From contig JAHREC010000013.1 in assembly GCA_020081605.1 (NCBI GenBank), forward strand, positions 5,022,001-5,086,000: a DNA stretch of 64,000 bases, read 5' to 3'. The notes below the pieces were generated by a model. The model did not search any database. It worked only from the letters and a program-made list of their open reading frames with translations, and had not been told where the DNA came from. Position numbers and translations under genes: made by a program. The DNA is from Albifimbria verrucaria (lineage: Eukaryota; Ascomycota; Sordariomycetes; Hypocreales; Stachybotryaceae). Positions 51,162 through 61,327 of the stretch are shown piece by piece. Position 1 is the first letter of the stretch; the number at the start of each line of letters is the position of its first letter.

Positions 51162-51377
51162 TCTCCATGGCGTTGGCGATCATCTTTCCGACGTGGTGGT
51201 CGCCGTTAGCGCTGATGGTGGCGACCTGGGAGATCTCCTCGCTGGTGGTGATATCACGCTTGTTCTTCTGGAGGTACTCAACGACGGCGTCGACGGCAGC
51301 CTGGATACCGCGACGCAGATCCATGGGGTTGCAGCCGGCGGCGACGTTCTTGACGGTCTCGGAGAAGATGGCACGGC

Positions 51378-51412
<35 letters not shown>

Positions 51413-51866
51413 ACCTCGTTGGTCTTGGAGGCAACGTCTTGTAGCAGGCGGGCGCCGAGGTTCTCGAACTTGTCCTTCAGGGTGACGGCCTTGGCAACGG
51501 TAACACCATCTACTGTCGTTAGTGACGAGCTCGTGCGTATGGGATTGATAGTCAGGACTAACCCTTGGTGATCTTGGGGAGCCGAAGCTCGACTCGATGA
51601 GAACATTTCGGCCCTTGGGACCCAGGGTGGTAGCGACGGCCTTGGCCAGGGTCTCGACACCGGCAAGCAGAGCAGCGCGGCCCTCAACACCGAACTTCAG
51701 CTCCTGTGACGAGGAAATTAGCACCAGGTAGACATTGTCTCGCAGCGGCTGGACGTACCTTGTGAGCGAAGCGCATCTGCTGTCCCAGACCAGCTCCAGC
51801 GCGGTACTTGGAGGCGGCCGAGGACAGAGCCGAGGCTCGGGCTCGAGAGCTCAATGCGCGCTGCAT
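50002..51866 (-). CDS. HSP60: HSP60 mitochondrial chaperonin (locally garbled frame)
   Basis: Group I chaperonin of the mitochondrial matrix; folds imported proteins in an ATP-driven double ring. A targeting sequence ([14 protein letters not shown]) is followed by [52 protein letters not shown] (nucleotide site), [38 protein letters not shown], and the C-terminal GGM repeat ending GMM. Introns are 51704-51758 and 51510-51562. Four bases are missing, one each in C runs at 51576-51579, 51059-51062, 51011-51014 and 50928-50931. The last three together restore the frame, so about 44 codons between them are read in wrong frames without a stop. Corrected length is 586 residues, the usual size. Confidence 0.96.
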
Positions 51867-52498
51867 GTTGATGTGGAATTAAAGGAAGAGGGTATAACTG
51901 TTATTACAAAGAGAAAAAGAACAAATGGCGTGCTGGGACTGAAGGCAGCTTGGGAATGGAGATGTCGAGGAGAAGGAGAGGGAAAAGAGTTTACGCTCCT
52001 GCAGGTCGGTAGCAAATTGGAGAAGCTTCACTCCCCAGAAAAATTGTCACGGAGCATCGGTAAAATATCCATCCACCGCAATGGGGGCGCTAGTCCCCAA
52101 GGGCCTTAGCGCATATTGGCTCTTCATTTCTAGAGGCTTCGGCATGAGACGGGTCCAGAAATCCATTCTCCAGCAACAGACTGTTGCCGCGGCATTGTCA
52201 TTGTCAGCTTACTAAACAATTAAGCTGTTCCTCCTTATGTTCAAATAATTCCGTATAATTGCGAATGTGCATGTACAATTATTGTTGTTTGGATGTGAAT
52301 AATTGGATCAGGGGAACCAAGTCAATTCATTGCATCGCGCGCTCCTCGCTGTGCTACAGCAAACACGGGCGAATCAGCATAATGTTATATAGCAACAACC
52401 CCTTCTGATTGGATATTAATCCCTATTTTCGTCCATACATGTCTATGGATTACTTTGACTCTCACCAGCTCTCTGTTCTTCAACTTTGACCAATCAAG
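51867..52498. other. intergenic, no gene seen
   Basis: HSP60 promoter side. AT-rich in its distal half; no heat-shock element was assigned with confidence. Confidence 0.5.
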
Positions 52499-53806
52499 CT
52501 ACTCACTGAGGCTCTCTGCATCAAAGGTGTCATAAATCAAATCATCAATGTTGGACTCGTCCGCTTCCATCGAGCCAATGCTTTCAACAAGCTCGTCAGA
52601 AAGGTCATGCTTTGATTCCCTTGTGAACTCTTCACTGAATTCAGGTCCACGAATGCCAGAGACGTTATACAAAGGGCCACACCCTGGCTCAGTCGTGAAT
52701 CGCCGTTGGTCCGGGATCACAATCGGGCTACCAAAATGTATCGGGATGTAACCGGTAGGTGTTCCATAACTAAATGGTGATGCGAACCATGGGACAACCC
52801 CTCCATAATATTTCTTCGATTCATCGAGCTCTGGGGTGCTGGGGAATTGGTCCTGAATGCATGTATCGCTCATGTTTGATTGCATCGAGTCAAATGTGCT
52901 GGTAAAGCTCAGACTATCCTGTTGTGTCCTGGGACTCACAAAGACCTGCACTGGATTAGTACACACAAACCACTGACATCTGGGGTGCACTCACGTCATC
53001 ATCCACGGGGATAATATGACCTTTCATGTCAGTGATTTCTGACTCGGAACACAAACCGTGACTTGGAGCGATATTGTGGGGCAAGCCCCTACCAAGCTTC
53101 GAATATGATCGATGCTGTGGTGTTGGCGATTCTGGACACATGGCTTCGGGGACTGACTGACCCAAGTGCGCATCGTCAGAGACTCCGTGTTCTTCGTCTG
53201 GAAGAAAACCAGGTAAATCGAGTTTAGGATCGTCCATCTTCTCCGCGAACGTAACAACTCGGGTGGTGTGTCTGTCATTGCCGTCCATGTCTTGTCGAAC
53301 ATACCCTCTGACTTCGGGATCAACAACTGATCCTGCCACACCCGCTTTCCCAGCAAGTGGTGGCACCAGGTGGCCAGTGGTGATCAGGTCGCGACGTACA
53401 CGAGCTAAATGCTGAACGATTGCAGCGCCAGATGAACCTGGATGCAATCTATGTGCAATCGCATCCCATGGGAGCTGGATATTGTGTCTGGCGCATTCGT
53501 ACTGCATGTGCAGGAGTAGCTTATCCGTCATGCGAGGTCCTTGGACAAGTGTTAGCAAAGGCCAAAGCTCGGGACTTTTCAACTCACGATTCCACATAAT
53601 TAGATTTCGACCAGAATGGCGTCCATTTGCTTGTCTCTGCCTCCCCGTAGGAAGGCGATGGCTATATGTAGTAGATTTGGGAGTTGTGGGTGGCTTTATG
53701 GATACTGGTGAAGAATCCAAATGAGAAGCTTCGGTAGCGGAACGCCGCTCCGCGGTTGAGACACGGTTCTTCGACGGTGTCTTCTTTTGGACGATCCTGT
53801 TCCCAT
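52499..53806 (-). CDS. SANT-like conserved fungal protein with acidic C-terminus
   Basis: Uncharacterised 419-residue protein. A basic Ser/Thr-rich N-terminus leads to a conserved helical region (~residues 75-155): ELKSPELWPLLTLVQGPRMT, then KLLLHMQYECARHN, QLPWDAIAHRLHPG and AAIVQHLARVRRDL. The spacing helix, P/D-W-x-x-I/V-A, helix, basic helix resembles a SANT/Myb-like fold and parallels the small genes downstream at 56.5-61.3 kb. The second half is Pro/Ser/Asp-rich and ends in an acidic, transactivator-like stretch. Intron 52946-52994. The proper start becomes ATG 53806 if one base is restored in the A4 run 53785-53788; otherwise the only start in frame is a TTG at 53720. A transcription-factor-like role is inferred, not shown. 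Confidence 0.7.
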
Positions 53807-54471
53807 CTTGTTTCTATCTTGTGAAGATTGTATCAGTCTATAGGGTTTATCTAGATCGAGACGAAACTGTTAGTTCACTCTTGATCGCAAACGCTGGATT
53901 ATCAAGCCTTACCTCTTCTAAAAGATCTCGATTCCACGTCGCTTTTGGCTGAGAAAATAAATTGATAAAATAAAAAGATACTCTATGCCTTTGGAGAACA
54001 AGCAAAAAGCCGAGAGTTGCTGTCGAACGATTTCCAACGAAGCTGCTGTGGTTGTGTTGTGGAGCTGAGTGCAAGGTGATATCAGATGTAGGACGTAAGG
54101 TGGGCTGTGATCCCAAGAATGCCTATTGTTGTAAAGAATAATAACAAAAGAATAGGACTGAATGCCCGCACAAAGCTGAGTTGGCTATTCTGTGTTGTTG
54201 GGCTGTCAAAAATGCCTTGCACGTCTCGACAGCTGGCAGCCCCAGCCATGAGCATTTGCTGTCTCACACCAAAGCTGCGATGATGGACACTTACACGAGA
54301 CAGCAGGGAGAGAGCCAGTAAGATTGGTGATCCCAATTGACTTAATGATATGTAATATCTGATTGCACTCTGCAGACCAAGGTAATTCTGTACTGTACCC
54401 ATCTAATAGCAAGTTTCCTTCATCACTACTCAGTCTAAGCCTATGTAACCTATCCCCGATATTAGCAACGT
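53807..54471. promoter_or_regulatory. promoter interval of the SANT-like gene with GACAGCTG element
   Basis: Contains GACAGCTGG at 54228-54236, about 420 bases before ATG 53806. ACTTAC complements of GTAAGT suggest a possible leader intron, not resolved. Confidence 0.5.
54228..54236. promoter_or_regulatory. GACAGCTG element 1
   Basis: First of a set of GACAGCTG motifs, each upstream of one minus-strand gene in 53-60 kb. Here it reads GACAGCTGG. The CAGCTG core is an E-box-like palindrome. Confidence 0.45.
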
Positions 54472-55544
54472 TTACCACCTAGACGGAAGCATCCTGTGAG
54501 CTAGTGTGCGAAGCCTGCCCTTCTTGTGCCTGCATTCTGGTTGCATTGCGTCTCTTACTCTTTGAGGGTAGATTTCGCTGGTCCACTTTGGACCGTCTAA
54601 AGCTGTAGGTTCTGATTCCGAGACAGAGTGATGCTCGTCAGGAATCTCTGAATTGAATTGCTGAGCATGATCTTGGACTGCAAGTATTGCTTGTTGCTGC
54701 GCATCCATGACATCTTGAAGCGCCGCTTGTACATGTTGCTGAATGGCGTGATACACAACCTGATTAATAGCGACAGGCAGGTTGACAACTGTTTGAGATA
54801 AGTGGTTGATGATGCTAGCCACAACGAACAGGCTCTCATTCGTCGCCTCAATGTTCCTTGAGTGAGATTCAAACATTCTGTCCCAGGCTCTGGTGTGGTT
54901 CTGGAAGGTCTCAGTGTGTTGCTCGATGGTGCGGTAGTGGAGATCAAGCTGCCGACTCAGAGCGTCATTCTGCTCCTTTAAATCCGTGTTTTCGAATCGA
55001 AGATGCCGAAGCGATTCATTGAAGCGGTTGAGTCCGAGACGTAAGGGTCCAGTGGCAGCAGCAATGTTGGTTTCAACGGCGTGTTCAATGACAGATAGGA
55101 CTTCTTCGCCAACACTCTCAAGACTGGATTGAGAAGAACCACCACTGCTCGGAGCTTTTGGAGAGTACTGGGGGACTCATGTTCGTAATTGTTTGAATCA
55201 AAGGGGTTGATATCCGTTTGCGCTGCTTTATTCTGCCGACTCTTTGTCGCTGAGAAAGAAGGAGGCAAATCGAGCCGGAGCTGTCGAACAGTGTCTCTGG
55301 TTTTTGACAACGAGGCACCCTGGACAAGATCTTCTGCTTTGGGAGAACCGTAAACGGAAGGACTGAGTCGCAGTTGAGGGCTCGAGTCATTGGGATCCTC
55401 GAGTGACTGAGGAGGTGTTACGGCACCCGAACAAAGTCCTTTGCAGCGGTCGATAGTAGCCTCGCTCAATGGGACATCGTCAACTCTCTCGTTGACAGGA
55501 GTGGAGAGAATGTTTGAAAATGGTGTCTGAGAGTGATTAAGCAT
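54472..55544 (-). CDS. uncharacterised coiled-coil protein
   Basis: No family recognised. From ATG 55544 (MLNHSQTPFSNILSTP) the first ~130 residues are Ser/Pro-rich and disordered. After restoring one base in the C5 run 55170-55174 the frame continues as SGGSSQSSLESVGEEVLSVI and then long amphipathic helices: LGLNRFNESLRHLRFENTDL, EQNDALSRQLDLHYRTIEQH and AALQDVMDAQQQAILAVQDH. It ends in a basic tail (RHKKGRLRTLAHRML). Corrected length is 357 residues. The heptad-rich centre suggests self-association. It sits between SANT-like genes and carries two overlapping GACAGCTG motifs upstream, so co-regulation with them is possible. An upstream in-frame ATG at 55739 would add a hydrophobic, leader-like extension that I reject. 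Confidence 0.65.
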
Positions 55545-56527
55545 GATGGAACCCAGATTTATGATATGAATAATGAAGGATGTTGGAATAAAGCGTTTGA
55601 TGAAACCGACAACGATAGATGTGAGAGGAAAAGTTCGACCAGAGTCAAGAGTAAACGGCGATGCAAGATGATGAGATAGATGCAAGGGAAACAAGAGGAT
55701 CATTATATTCAAGATCAAAGAAGATGATGTGCTGAGCATTCGTTACGTCCATGGCTATTGATGGCTCCCAAGCTGTGTGACAATCAATGAATAGAACTTG
55801 GTGACAGAGTCGTGGAACTGGTGGAGTTTTTCTGGTATTGTCACCAGAGTACAATAGAAATGACACTTACTTGCCTTGAATGTGCACCAAGCGAATAATG
55901 CCTGAGCGTGCACATGCACAGAGGCAAGTAGACAGTCGACAGCTGACAGCTGGTAGAATAAGAGAATTCTGTGCTTGCTGCTCCTTCTGTGGAAAGTGAT
56001 GCAAAGAGTAAACTACTGATGCTGCAGAAGGTCAATTAAATACGAGTTTCTGTGTATGCCTGTAAGAGCAAGTGTTGTGAGTTGGTGATCAGAGTAGGGT
56101 GAGAACGCCCATGCTCGTCGACCAAATTATGTAACATAATGAGCTCCAAAATGATTTACTGTGTAATTTGGAACAACTAGATCTGTTAGTTTCGTTGATC
56201 TACGAATTCTTTGTGAAGAGTATCAGACCAGAGAGTATTACAAGAACGAGGAAAGTATGTGTAATCGGAGATTTGCTTCCTGACTATCCACGGTGAAGTC
56301 TACTTCGCCATGGCAACTATGAAAGAATGATCTATCCACGTTTATATTCCGGGAAAGAAAATACCGAATCCAAGTGGATGTCCTTCCACTGTGTAGCCAT
56401 ACCATGCCCTGAGTGTCATGGGCAAAATGCCCCAGAAAAGCTCGATCCAAGACAGTCAACGAGTCTTTCTCCTCTAGCTCCATGAAAAATTGAAATCTCT
56501 AGAGCTACTACACGAGAGTAGTTTGAT
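55545..56527. promoter_or_regulatory. promoter interval of the coiled-coil gene with paired GACAGCTG elements
   Basis: Holds two overlapping GACAGCTG motifs (55938-55952). A GTAAGT on the minus strand around 55868-55873 may mark a leader intron. No further gene seen. Confidence 0.5.
55938..55952. promoter_or_regulatory. GACAGCTG elements 2 and 3 (overlapping pair)
   Basis: Sequence GACAGCTGACAGCTG gives two copies offset by 7 bases, ~395 bases before ATG 55544. Confidence 0.5.
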
Positions 56528-57158
56528 TTAATCCTCAGACTTGGAGTCAGACGAGTAGTCTTCCTCAGGAGGCTCTGCCAGACAATGTCAGCATGGGGGT
56601 AACAGACCTGAAATAGAACTCTTCACTTACCAGAAAGAGCAGAATCCTCATCCTCTTCCTTCTTGACTTTGCCCATTACCTTGGTCTTGGGCTTAGCCTT
56701 GGAGGCGGCAGTAGGCAGCTTGCTGAGCATGGGGTCTTTGACATCTTCATCCGAGTCGTCCTCTGTTTTGGCCTTCTTTACGACCTTGCTGGACTTTGGA
56801 AGTGCCTTGCGCTTCACTGGAGCCGCCCTGGCTTTCTTTGGCTTCGGAGTTTCCTCATCGTCATTGGAGGCGGACTTTGCAGCAGACTTGCTAACGTTGT
56901 TCGCCTTCAGCATACGCTCATATCGCTTCTGCCTGTGAGAAATGATTAGTAGAGCCCGCGCTAAGAGACCGGTATGTACTTACGCTGCGGCCTTGGAGAC
57001 GATATTGAGCTCTTCTGCAACAGCACCAAAGTCAGGCTAATCTATGTTAGTGTCATGGACTGAGATGGGCTTGGGGTTTAACTTGCTCTGCCGTTGGTGG
57101 CGTGAGCAATGCAGGCGACCAAGAACTTGACCTGCTCACCGGGCTCCTGCTTAGACAT
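56528..57158 (-). CDS. small SANT-like protein A (array member)
   Basis: 157-residue protein from four exons (57087-57158, 56984-57036, 56631-56932, 56528-56574), frame intact. The N-terminal ~55 residues form a three-helix SANT/Myb-like domain: GEQVKFLVACIAHATNGR, then PDFGAVAEELNI and AAAQKRYERMLKAN. The rest is Lys/Pro/Ala-rich with basic clusters (KPKKARAAPVKRK) and an acidic end (PPEEDYSSDSKSED). Intron 1 (57037-57086) has a GC donor in perfect context (AGA|GCAAGT); introns 2 (56933-56983) and 3 (56575-56630) are GT-AG. Exon 1 encodes exactly 24 residues and ends before the P-D-F motif, the same place as in paralogue D. A nuclear DNA- or chromatin-binding role is inferred from composition only. 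Confidence 0.75.
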
Positions 57159-58151
57159 CTTGACTGATGATCCGTCTGAAGACTGTTAAGTTATTGTTAG
57201 AAAGAGTAGTAGTAATATGTGTGACTAAGAATAGGACTGGAAGTCGTCGCAAACTGAAGGTGAAGTCTGAAGAAAGGAGAGATGAGATCGAAAGAGGGGC
57301 CGACTTCAGCTGCAAGACAGATGAAAGATGGGCAAGAAGATACCTTTTTAAAAAAAGCTGAAATAACCGTGATACGCAGGACGTGTTTCTAGTAGCCTCC
57401 AAGGTGAAAAGAAGTGGTTGCTGTGAGAAGTTGGGTGTGTGGTGTGATGTGTGTGAGAGAAGTTGGAAGGTCAGGAAAGGACCAAAGGTGAGGAGAAAAG
57501 AGGGAGGCGCAGGGACCGGGTGAAAGCAAAGAGAAAAGCAGAATTCCACGTGTAGTGCAGAGGGACAGCTGACATGGACCGTCCAAGTGAAAAGATGTGG
57601 CAGGGCGGAGTGTCCAAACCTCTGTGTCCTGAGTGAAGTGAGATGCAAGTGAGAACAGCTGAGAGCCCTGCCTATCTGACCATGGGAAATTTTACAATGG
57701 GGTTTGCATTGAGGTAAGGCAATGAAGCAGATATGAATAAAGTCCTTCTGTAGTTTCTCAATATGGTGCCAGTCAGCGCAAATCACCCAGACGGATGGAA
57801 GTGGTAGATATATCGACATCATGAAGTAATGGAAGCCATTATGGATGCTGGGAACGACACCATACAAGATGAAACATGGTGAGGAGCTTAGGCTAATGTC
57901 AAGATGATCAGACGGCCAGGAGCGGACCACAGGGAGTGAAGATGTAGATTGCTTTCAGATGGTGTGCCCTAGCTACTCAATCTCACTGCTCTCCAAGTGA
58001 ATCCTAGATCAAGACAGACCGAGTGAATCCCAAACCACCACAGCAACTGAAGCATATGACTGGAAAGCTAGATAGTTCCAGGCCACCAGACGTCACCGGA
58101 AATAACAGAAATTCCCGTTGCGTTGCCCCTGAAGACACATTTCCAAGATAC
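57159..58151. promoter_or_regulatory. promoter/leader of SANT-like gene A
   Basis: Strongly pyrimidine-rich on the minus strand, which leaves a 259-codon frame open by composition. GACAGCTG lies at 57564-57571 and a further CAGCTG at 57656-57661. Confidence 0.5.
57564..57571. promoter_or_regulatory. GACAGCTG element 4
   Basis: Single GACAGCTG followed by ACATGG, ~405 bases before ATG 57158. Confidence 0.45.
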
Positions 58152-58561
58152 TTAGAAGACACCCTCGTCATCCTCATCCATCTTCACATCCTTGTCCTCT
58201 TCCTCATCCTCATCCAAGTTTTCCTCCTTGACGGGTTCCTCGTTCGGTTCCTCTTTCTTGGCCTTCTTGGGGTGCGAGGCTTCTTGGTGACTTTTGCGTC
58301 TGAAGTAGTAGCCTTGGTCTTTCGAGGGCTGTTGTTGGCGGAGCTTGAATCACGCCAGCCATGGCGGACAGACATCTGGCGGAAGCGTTCCTTGGCGCAT
58401 TTGGCGTCCTTGAGGCTGAGGTCGGTTGCAACCATGGACCAGTCGGCATCAGGCTTCTGAGTCATGTTGTCGAAGACGGCCTTGATGAAGCGCAGCTCGC
58501 TGTCCGTGAGACCGATGGGAGTCTCGCCCTCTGCACCGGCGGTCTTCTTGCCACGAGGCAT
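58152..58561 (-). CDS. small SANT-like protein B (array member)
   Basis: Single-exon 136-residue protein. The SANT-like domain (~residues 18-68) reads ELRFIKAVFDNMTQ, then DADWSMVATDLSLKD and AKCAKERFRQMSVRHGW. Charged tail: KKPRTPKKAKKEEPNEEPV and a terminal Asp/Glu run ending DDEGVF. The G4 run 58270-58273 (C4 on the coding strand) lacks one base; without it the tail is read as Arg-rich nonsense, with it the acidic tail matches those of the paralogues. The domain is close to paralogue C (DVDWNSVA versus DADWSMVA). No introns, unlike A, C and D, so intron loss or retro-duplication is possible. Function unknown. Confidence 0.75.
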
Positions 58562-59158
58562 AGTTGAGCTGGAATTATTAGTGTCTGTCTTGCAAATCCT
58601 GGTGTCAGAAAGGCATACCTACTTGATTGATGTAAGCCCAAGGGTAGAACCGAAGTGTGGTGATGAGTGGAAAAGCCGAGCACAGAGCGGATGGGATTGA
58701 AGGTGGAAGTTTTAAAGTGCGTGAAAGGAGTCAAACGCAGCTCTTTATTCTGGCCACAGGCAAAGGACTGTCCCGAATCTGCTTTGGATGGGTGTTGCTT
58801 CAGCCTGGCAATGCAGCTGTCCGACACCTGACAGCTGTCGGTTTACCAACACACCCTGCAAATCGAACAAGCCTGGGCTTCACTGGCCTCAGGTGAACTT
58901 CGTAAGGCGGAAGTAGTTGCAGAATTACATTTCACGTCGCGAAAACAGTGCATTGGACGGAAGAAACACAATAGACCCGTTTTAGAGGTAAACGCAGCGT
59001 TGCGTATTCATCGTGACTACTACTGGGTAAATCATCCCAGGCGTCTAAGTAGAGGCTTCACTACCTAACCGGATATCCCAGAATGCAAATTCATGTGTTG
59101 CAATCTTCTCTCATGTCGTAAATTCATCCCTCGTAAGTTCTCAACCCGTCAAATAGTT
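58562..59158. promoter_or_regulatory. promoter interval of SANT-like gene B
   Basis: Contains CAGCTGTC (58814-58821) and the full palindrome GACAGCTGTC (58830-58839). No other gene seen. Confidence 0.5.
58814..58839. promoter_or_regulatory. GACAGCTGTC palindrome (element 5) plus half-site
   Basis: CAGCTGTC at 58814-58821 and GACAGCTGTC at 58830-58839, about 270 bases before ATG 58561. Confidence 0.5.
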
Positions 59159-59655
59159 TCACATATACTGGATGAAATCGGAAGCAGCCTTGTCACCATC
59201 TTCCTCCTTGCAGGGAGAGGGCGAGGATGTTTGGAAAGGATCCTCTGATCCAGGGTCTTCGACTGGTTCCTCTTTCTTAACCTTGCCTCGGCCCTTGCCC
59301 TTGGTACCGCTACGACCGGTGGCTTTGGTCACCTTGGCAGGGCTTCCATTGCTGAGGGCGGCATCTGACGCCTTCTTCGCAGGAGCGCTTCTTCCGGGAG
59401 ACGCAGAAGTATCGGTTGTCAGGCCCAACTTGCGCTTGACTTGTCCAAAGCGAACCTGGCAAAATCAAGTCAGATATGTCCTGGGAGGTGGGGCAGGCAA
59501 TCAACTACCTTGGCAACTTCAGCATTCTTGAAACCCTGCTCCTGAGCAACGGAGTTCCAGTCCACATCGGCCTTGTTGCGGGTGTGCTTGACAATGGCGA
59601 AGAAGAACATGGCCTCAGAGGCAGTGGGCTCTTTCTTTGGAGTTTCGTCGGCCAT
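59159..59655 (-). CDS. small SANT-like protein C (array member)
   Basis: 147-residue protein from two exons (59509-59655 and 59159-59455), intron 59456-59508, frame intact. Domain: SEAMFFFAIVKHTRNKAD, VDWNSVAQEQGFKNAEVAK and, after the intron, VRFGQVKRKLG. The tail is rich in Lys, Gly and Ser (GTKGKGRGKVKKEEPVEDPG) and ends DFIQYM. The V-K-K-E-E motif also occurs in paralogue A and, as a variant, in B. The intron lies within one or two codons of intron 2 in paralogue A, between the second and third helices. Function unknown; small size, basic/acidic tail and helix pattern suggest a nuclear protein. Confidence 0.75.
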
Positions 59656-60514
59656 TGCGAGTTCTTGGTTGTACTTGTATCCCAGTGTCAGTGAGGAGGA
59701 TTGTCATAGGGGTGACGAAAGGAAAGTCCAAGTTTCTTACGTTGAGAGAGTTCGCTTGAATAAGTTTGCGGAAGAAGCCTGAAGGCGAAAGCGTTGACTA
59801 AAGGCAGAAGATGTATGGAAAGGTGGTTAAGTAAAGAGGGAAATGCGTTGATATCTGAAGTGGGTAAAGAAGGTGAAGTGAGATTCTAGACCTGTGATGA
59901 GATAAGAGAAAAGTGAGAAGGCGGCGAGCAGCAACTTCTACCACTGAGAAAAGCGTGGCACACAAGGTGGTGACAGCTGTCGCAGCTGGGTGCATACCAT
60001 TTTGGAAAAATTGAGGCTGATGCTAAGCGGAGTGAGCAGCAGGTAGTCACATGCGCTTCTGCTGTGAAAGGCTCAAAAGATTGGTATGCTCAAAACATGC
60101 AAAGAATTAATGTATTGCTCAATGCCACTTGAAGTAGGTAGGTAGGGGTAATTAAGGCGGTGGATCGTGTAACGTGCATGTTCTTATGTCCAAACCACGG
60201 CAATCGGTAGATGCGTATAAAGCATAGAAAATAATGTACAACTTTTATGATCATACGGGAGCAATTTCATAATGCCAGAACCGTCCATAGGAAACTAACC
60301 ATTAGAAAAGCAAACCGAAACTCCTTTTCAACGCCAATTGTGAAGTCCAGGTTGTCAGAAAAGATCACAGATCTGCAGACACCGATGGCTGGACCCCAAG
60401 TTGCAGGTACATAGTCTCCTTTGATCTCAATCTCAGCAAACAGTAGTTAAGAAATCTAACCCTCCCCAAACCTCATTTCGAGTACGTAAATCATCAGTAG
60501 GGTAATGCAAACAA
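59656..60514. promoter_or_regulatory. promoter interval of SANT-like gene C
   Basis: Contains GACAGCTGTC (59972-59981) and CAGCTGGG (59984-59991). A GTAGGTAGGTAGGGG run lies at about 60136-60150. The distal part is the 3' side of gene D. Confidence 0.5.
59972..59981. promoter_or_regulatory. GACAGCTGTC palindrome (element 6)
   Basis: Perfect 10-base palindrome, about 320 bases before ATG 59655. Confidence 0.5.
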
Positions 60515-61327
60515 TCAACCACGGTGTGGCAAGTGCATACGCTCATGCCAATCAGCCATGAAGTCAATCAAGGGCGGGTGTTCGTTGATGTTGAGCGGGT
60601 CACCGGCCTGAGGGCGTTCAGATGGCCCAGGTTGGTAAGCCGCCATGTCATAAGCTGTATCAAAAGCAGAGAAAGCTGGGAATGACCCAATCCCGCCTGT
60701 TCATGACCAGCTGGGCTCATGTAATCGGTACAATTATCGATATTAGGCGAGAACAGGCTGGCATCACTGCGTCTGCCGTTTCGAATGGATGCCGGGTTGA
60801 TACAGAGACCACCTGCCATGTCGTCACTGCATGGAGTGAGGAAACGAGGATTGAAGTCGTCACGCAGCTCGCTTATGGAAGGGGATGTAATGGATGCAGG
60901 TGATAACTAAGAGCCATTAGGGACTGAACAGACTTGTTTGTATTCACAGGCTTCATCTCACCTGCGCATAAGATGAAAGGCTGGTGCCAGACTCTGACTT
61001 GACAATGCTGGCCTTTCTTGGCTTGTTCTCTTTTTGGTAGACTTGGTCACCCGTGCCTTGTCTCCAGGCCGACCTCTCTTCTGAGACTCGAGATTGAGGA
61101 TCGTCGTACGGAAGCAGGAGAACCTCATGCGTGCAGCATGGCCATTGGTAATGGGTTGAAGAAGTACGGGGTCCTCAGCAACCTGATTCCAGTCGATCTA
61201 AAATGGTCTGATTAGCTGGAGATCCTTGGCAGGGTTGAAGTTCAACATGACTTACATCCTTAAGGCTCTTCTGTTTTAGGATGGCAAACAGAAAGCGAGC
61301 CATGGCATTGTCGCTGTTTGGAGACAT
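60515..61327 (-). CDS. SANT-like protein D with long C-terminal extension (array member)
   Basis: About 233 residues from three exons: 61256-61327, 60962-61197 and 60515-60906 (introns 61198-61255 and 60907-60961). Domain: NAMARFLFAILKQKSLKD, then IDWNQVAEDPVLLQP and HAARMRFS. Exon 1 encodes exactly 24 residues with a phase-0 intron before I-D-W, the same layout as paralogue A. The basic tail (QKRGRPGDKARVTKSTKK, resembling an AT-hook GRP core) is followed by a Ser/Pro-rich extension ending DWHERMHLPHRG. One base is missing at the A5 run 61031-61035 and at CCC 60686-60688; both corrections are needed for the extension. No GACAGCTG was found upstream. Function unknown. Confidence 0.68.

Noticed and set aside
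57151..57930. 259-codon minus-strand frame upstream of SANT-like gene A
   Set aside because: It is pyrimidine-rich leader/promoter DNA with Ser/Leu/Phe/His bias and no domain; it overlaps the start of gene A in another frame and holds the GACAGCTG element.
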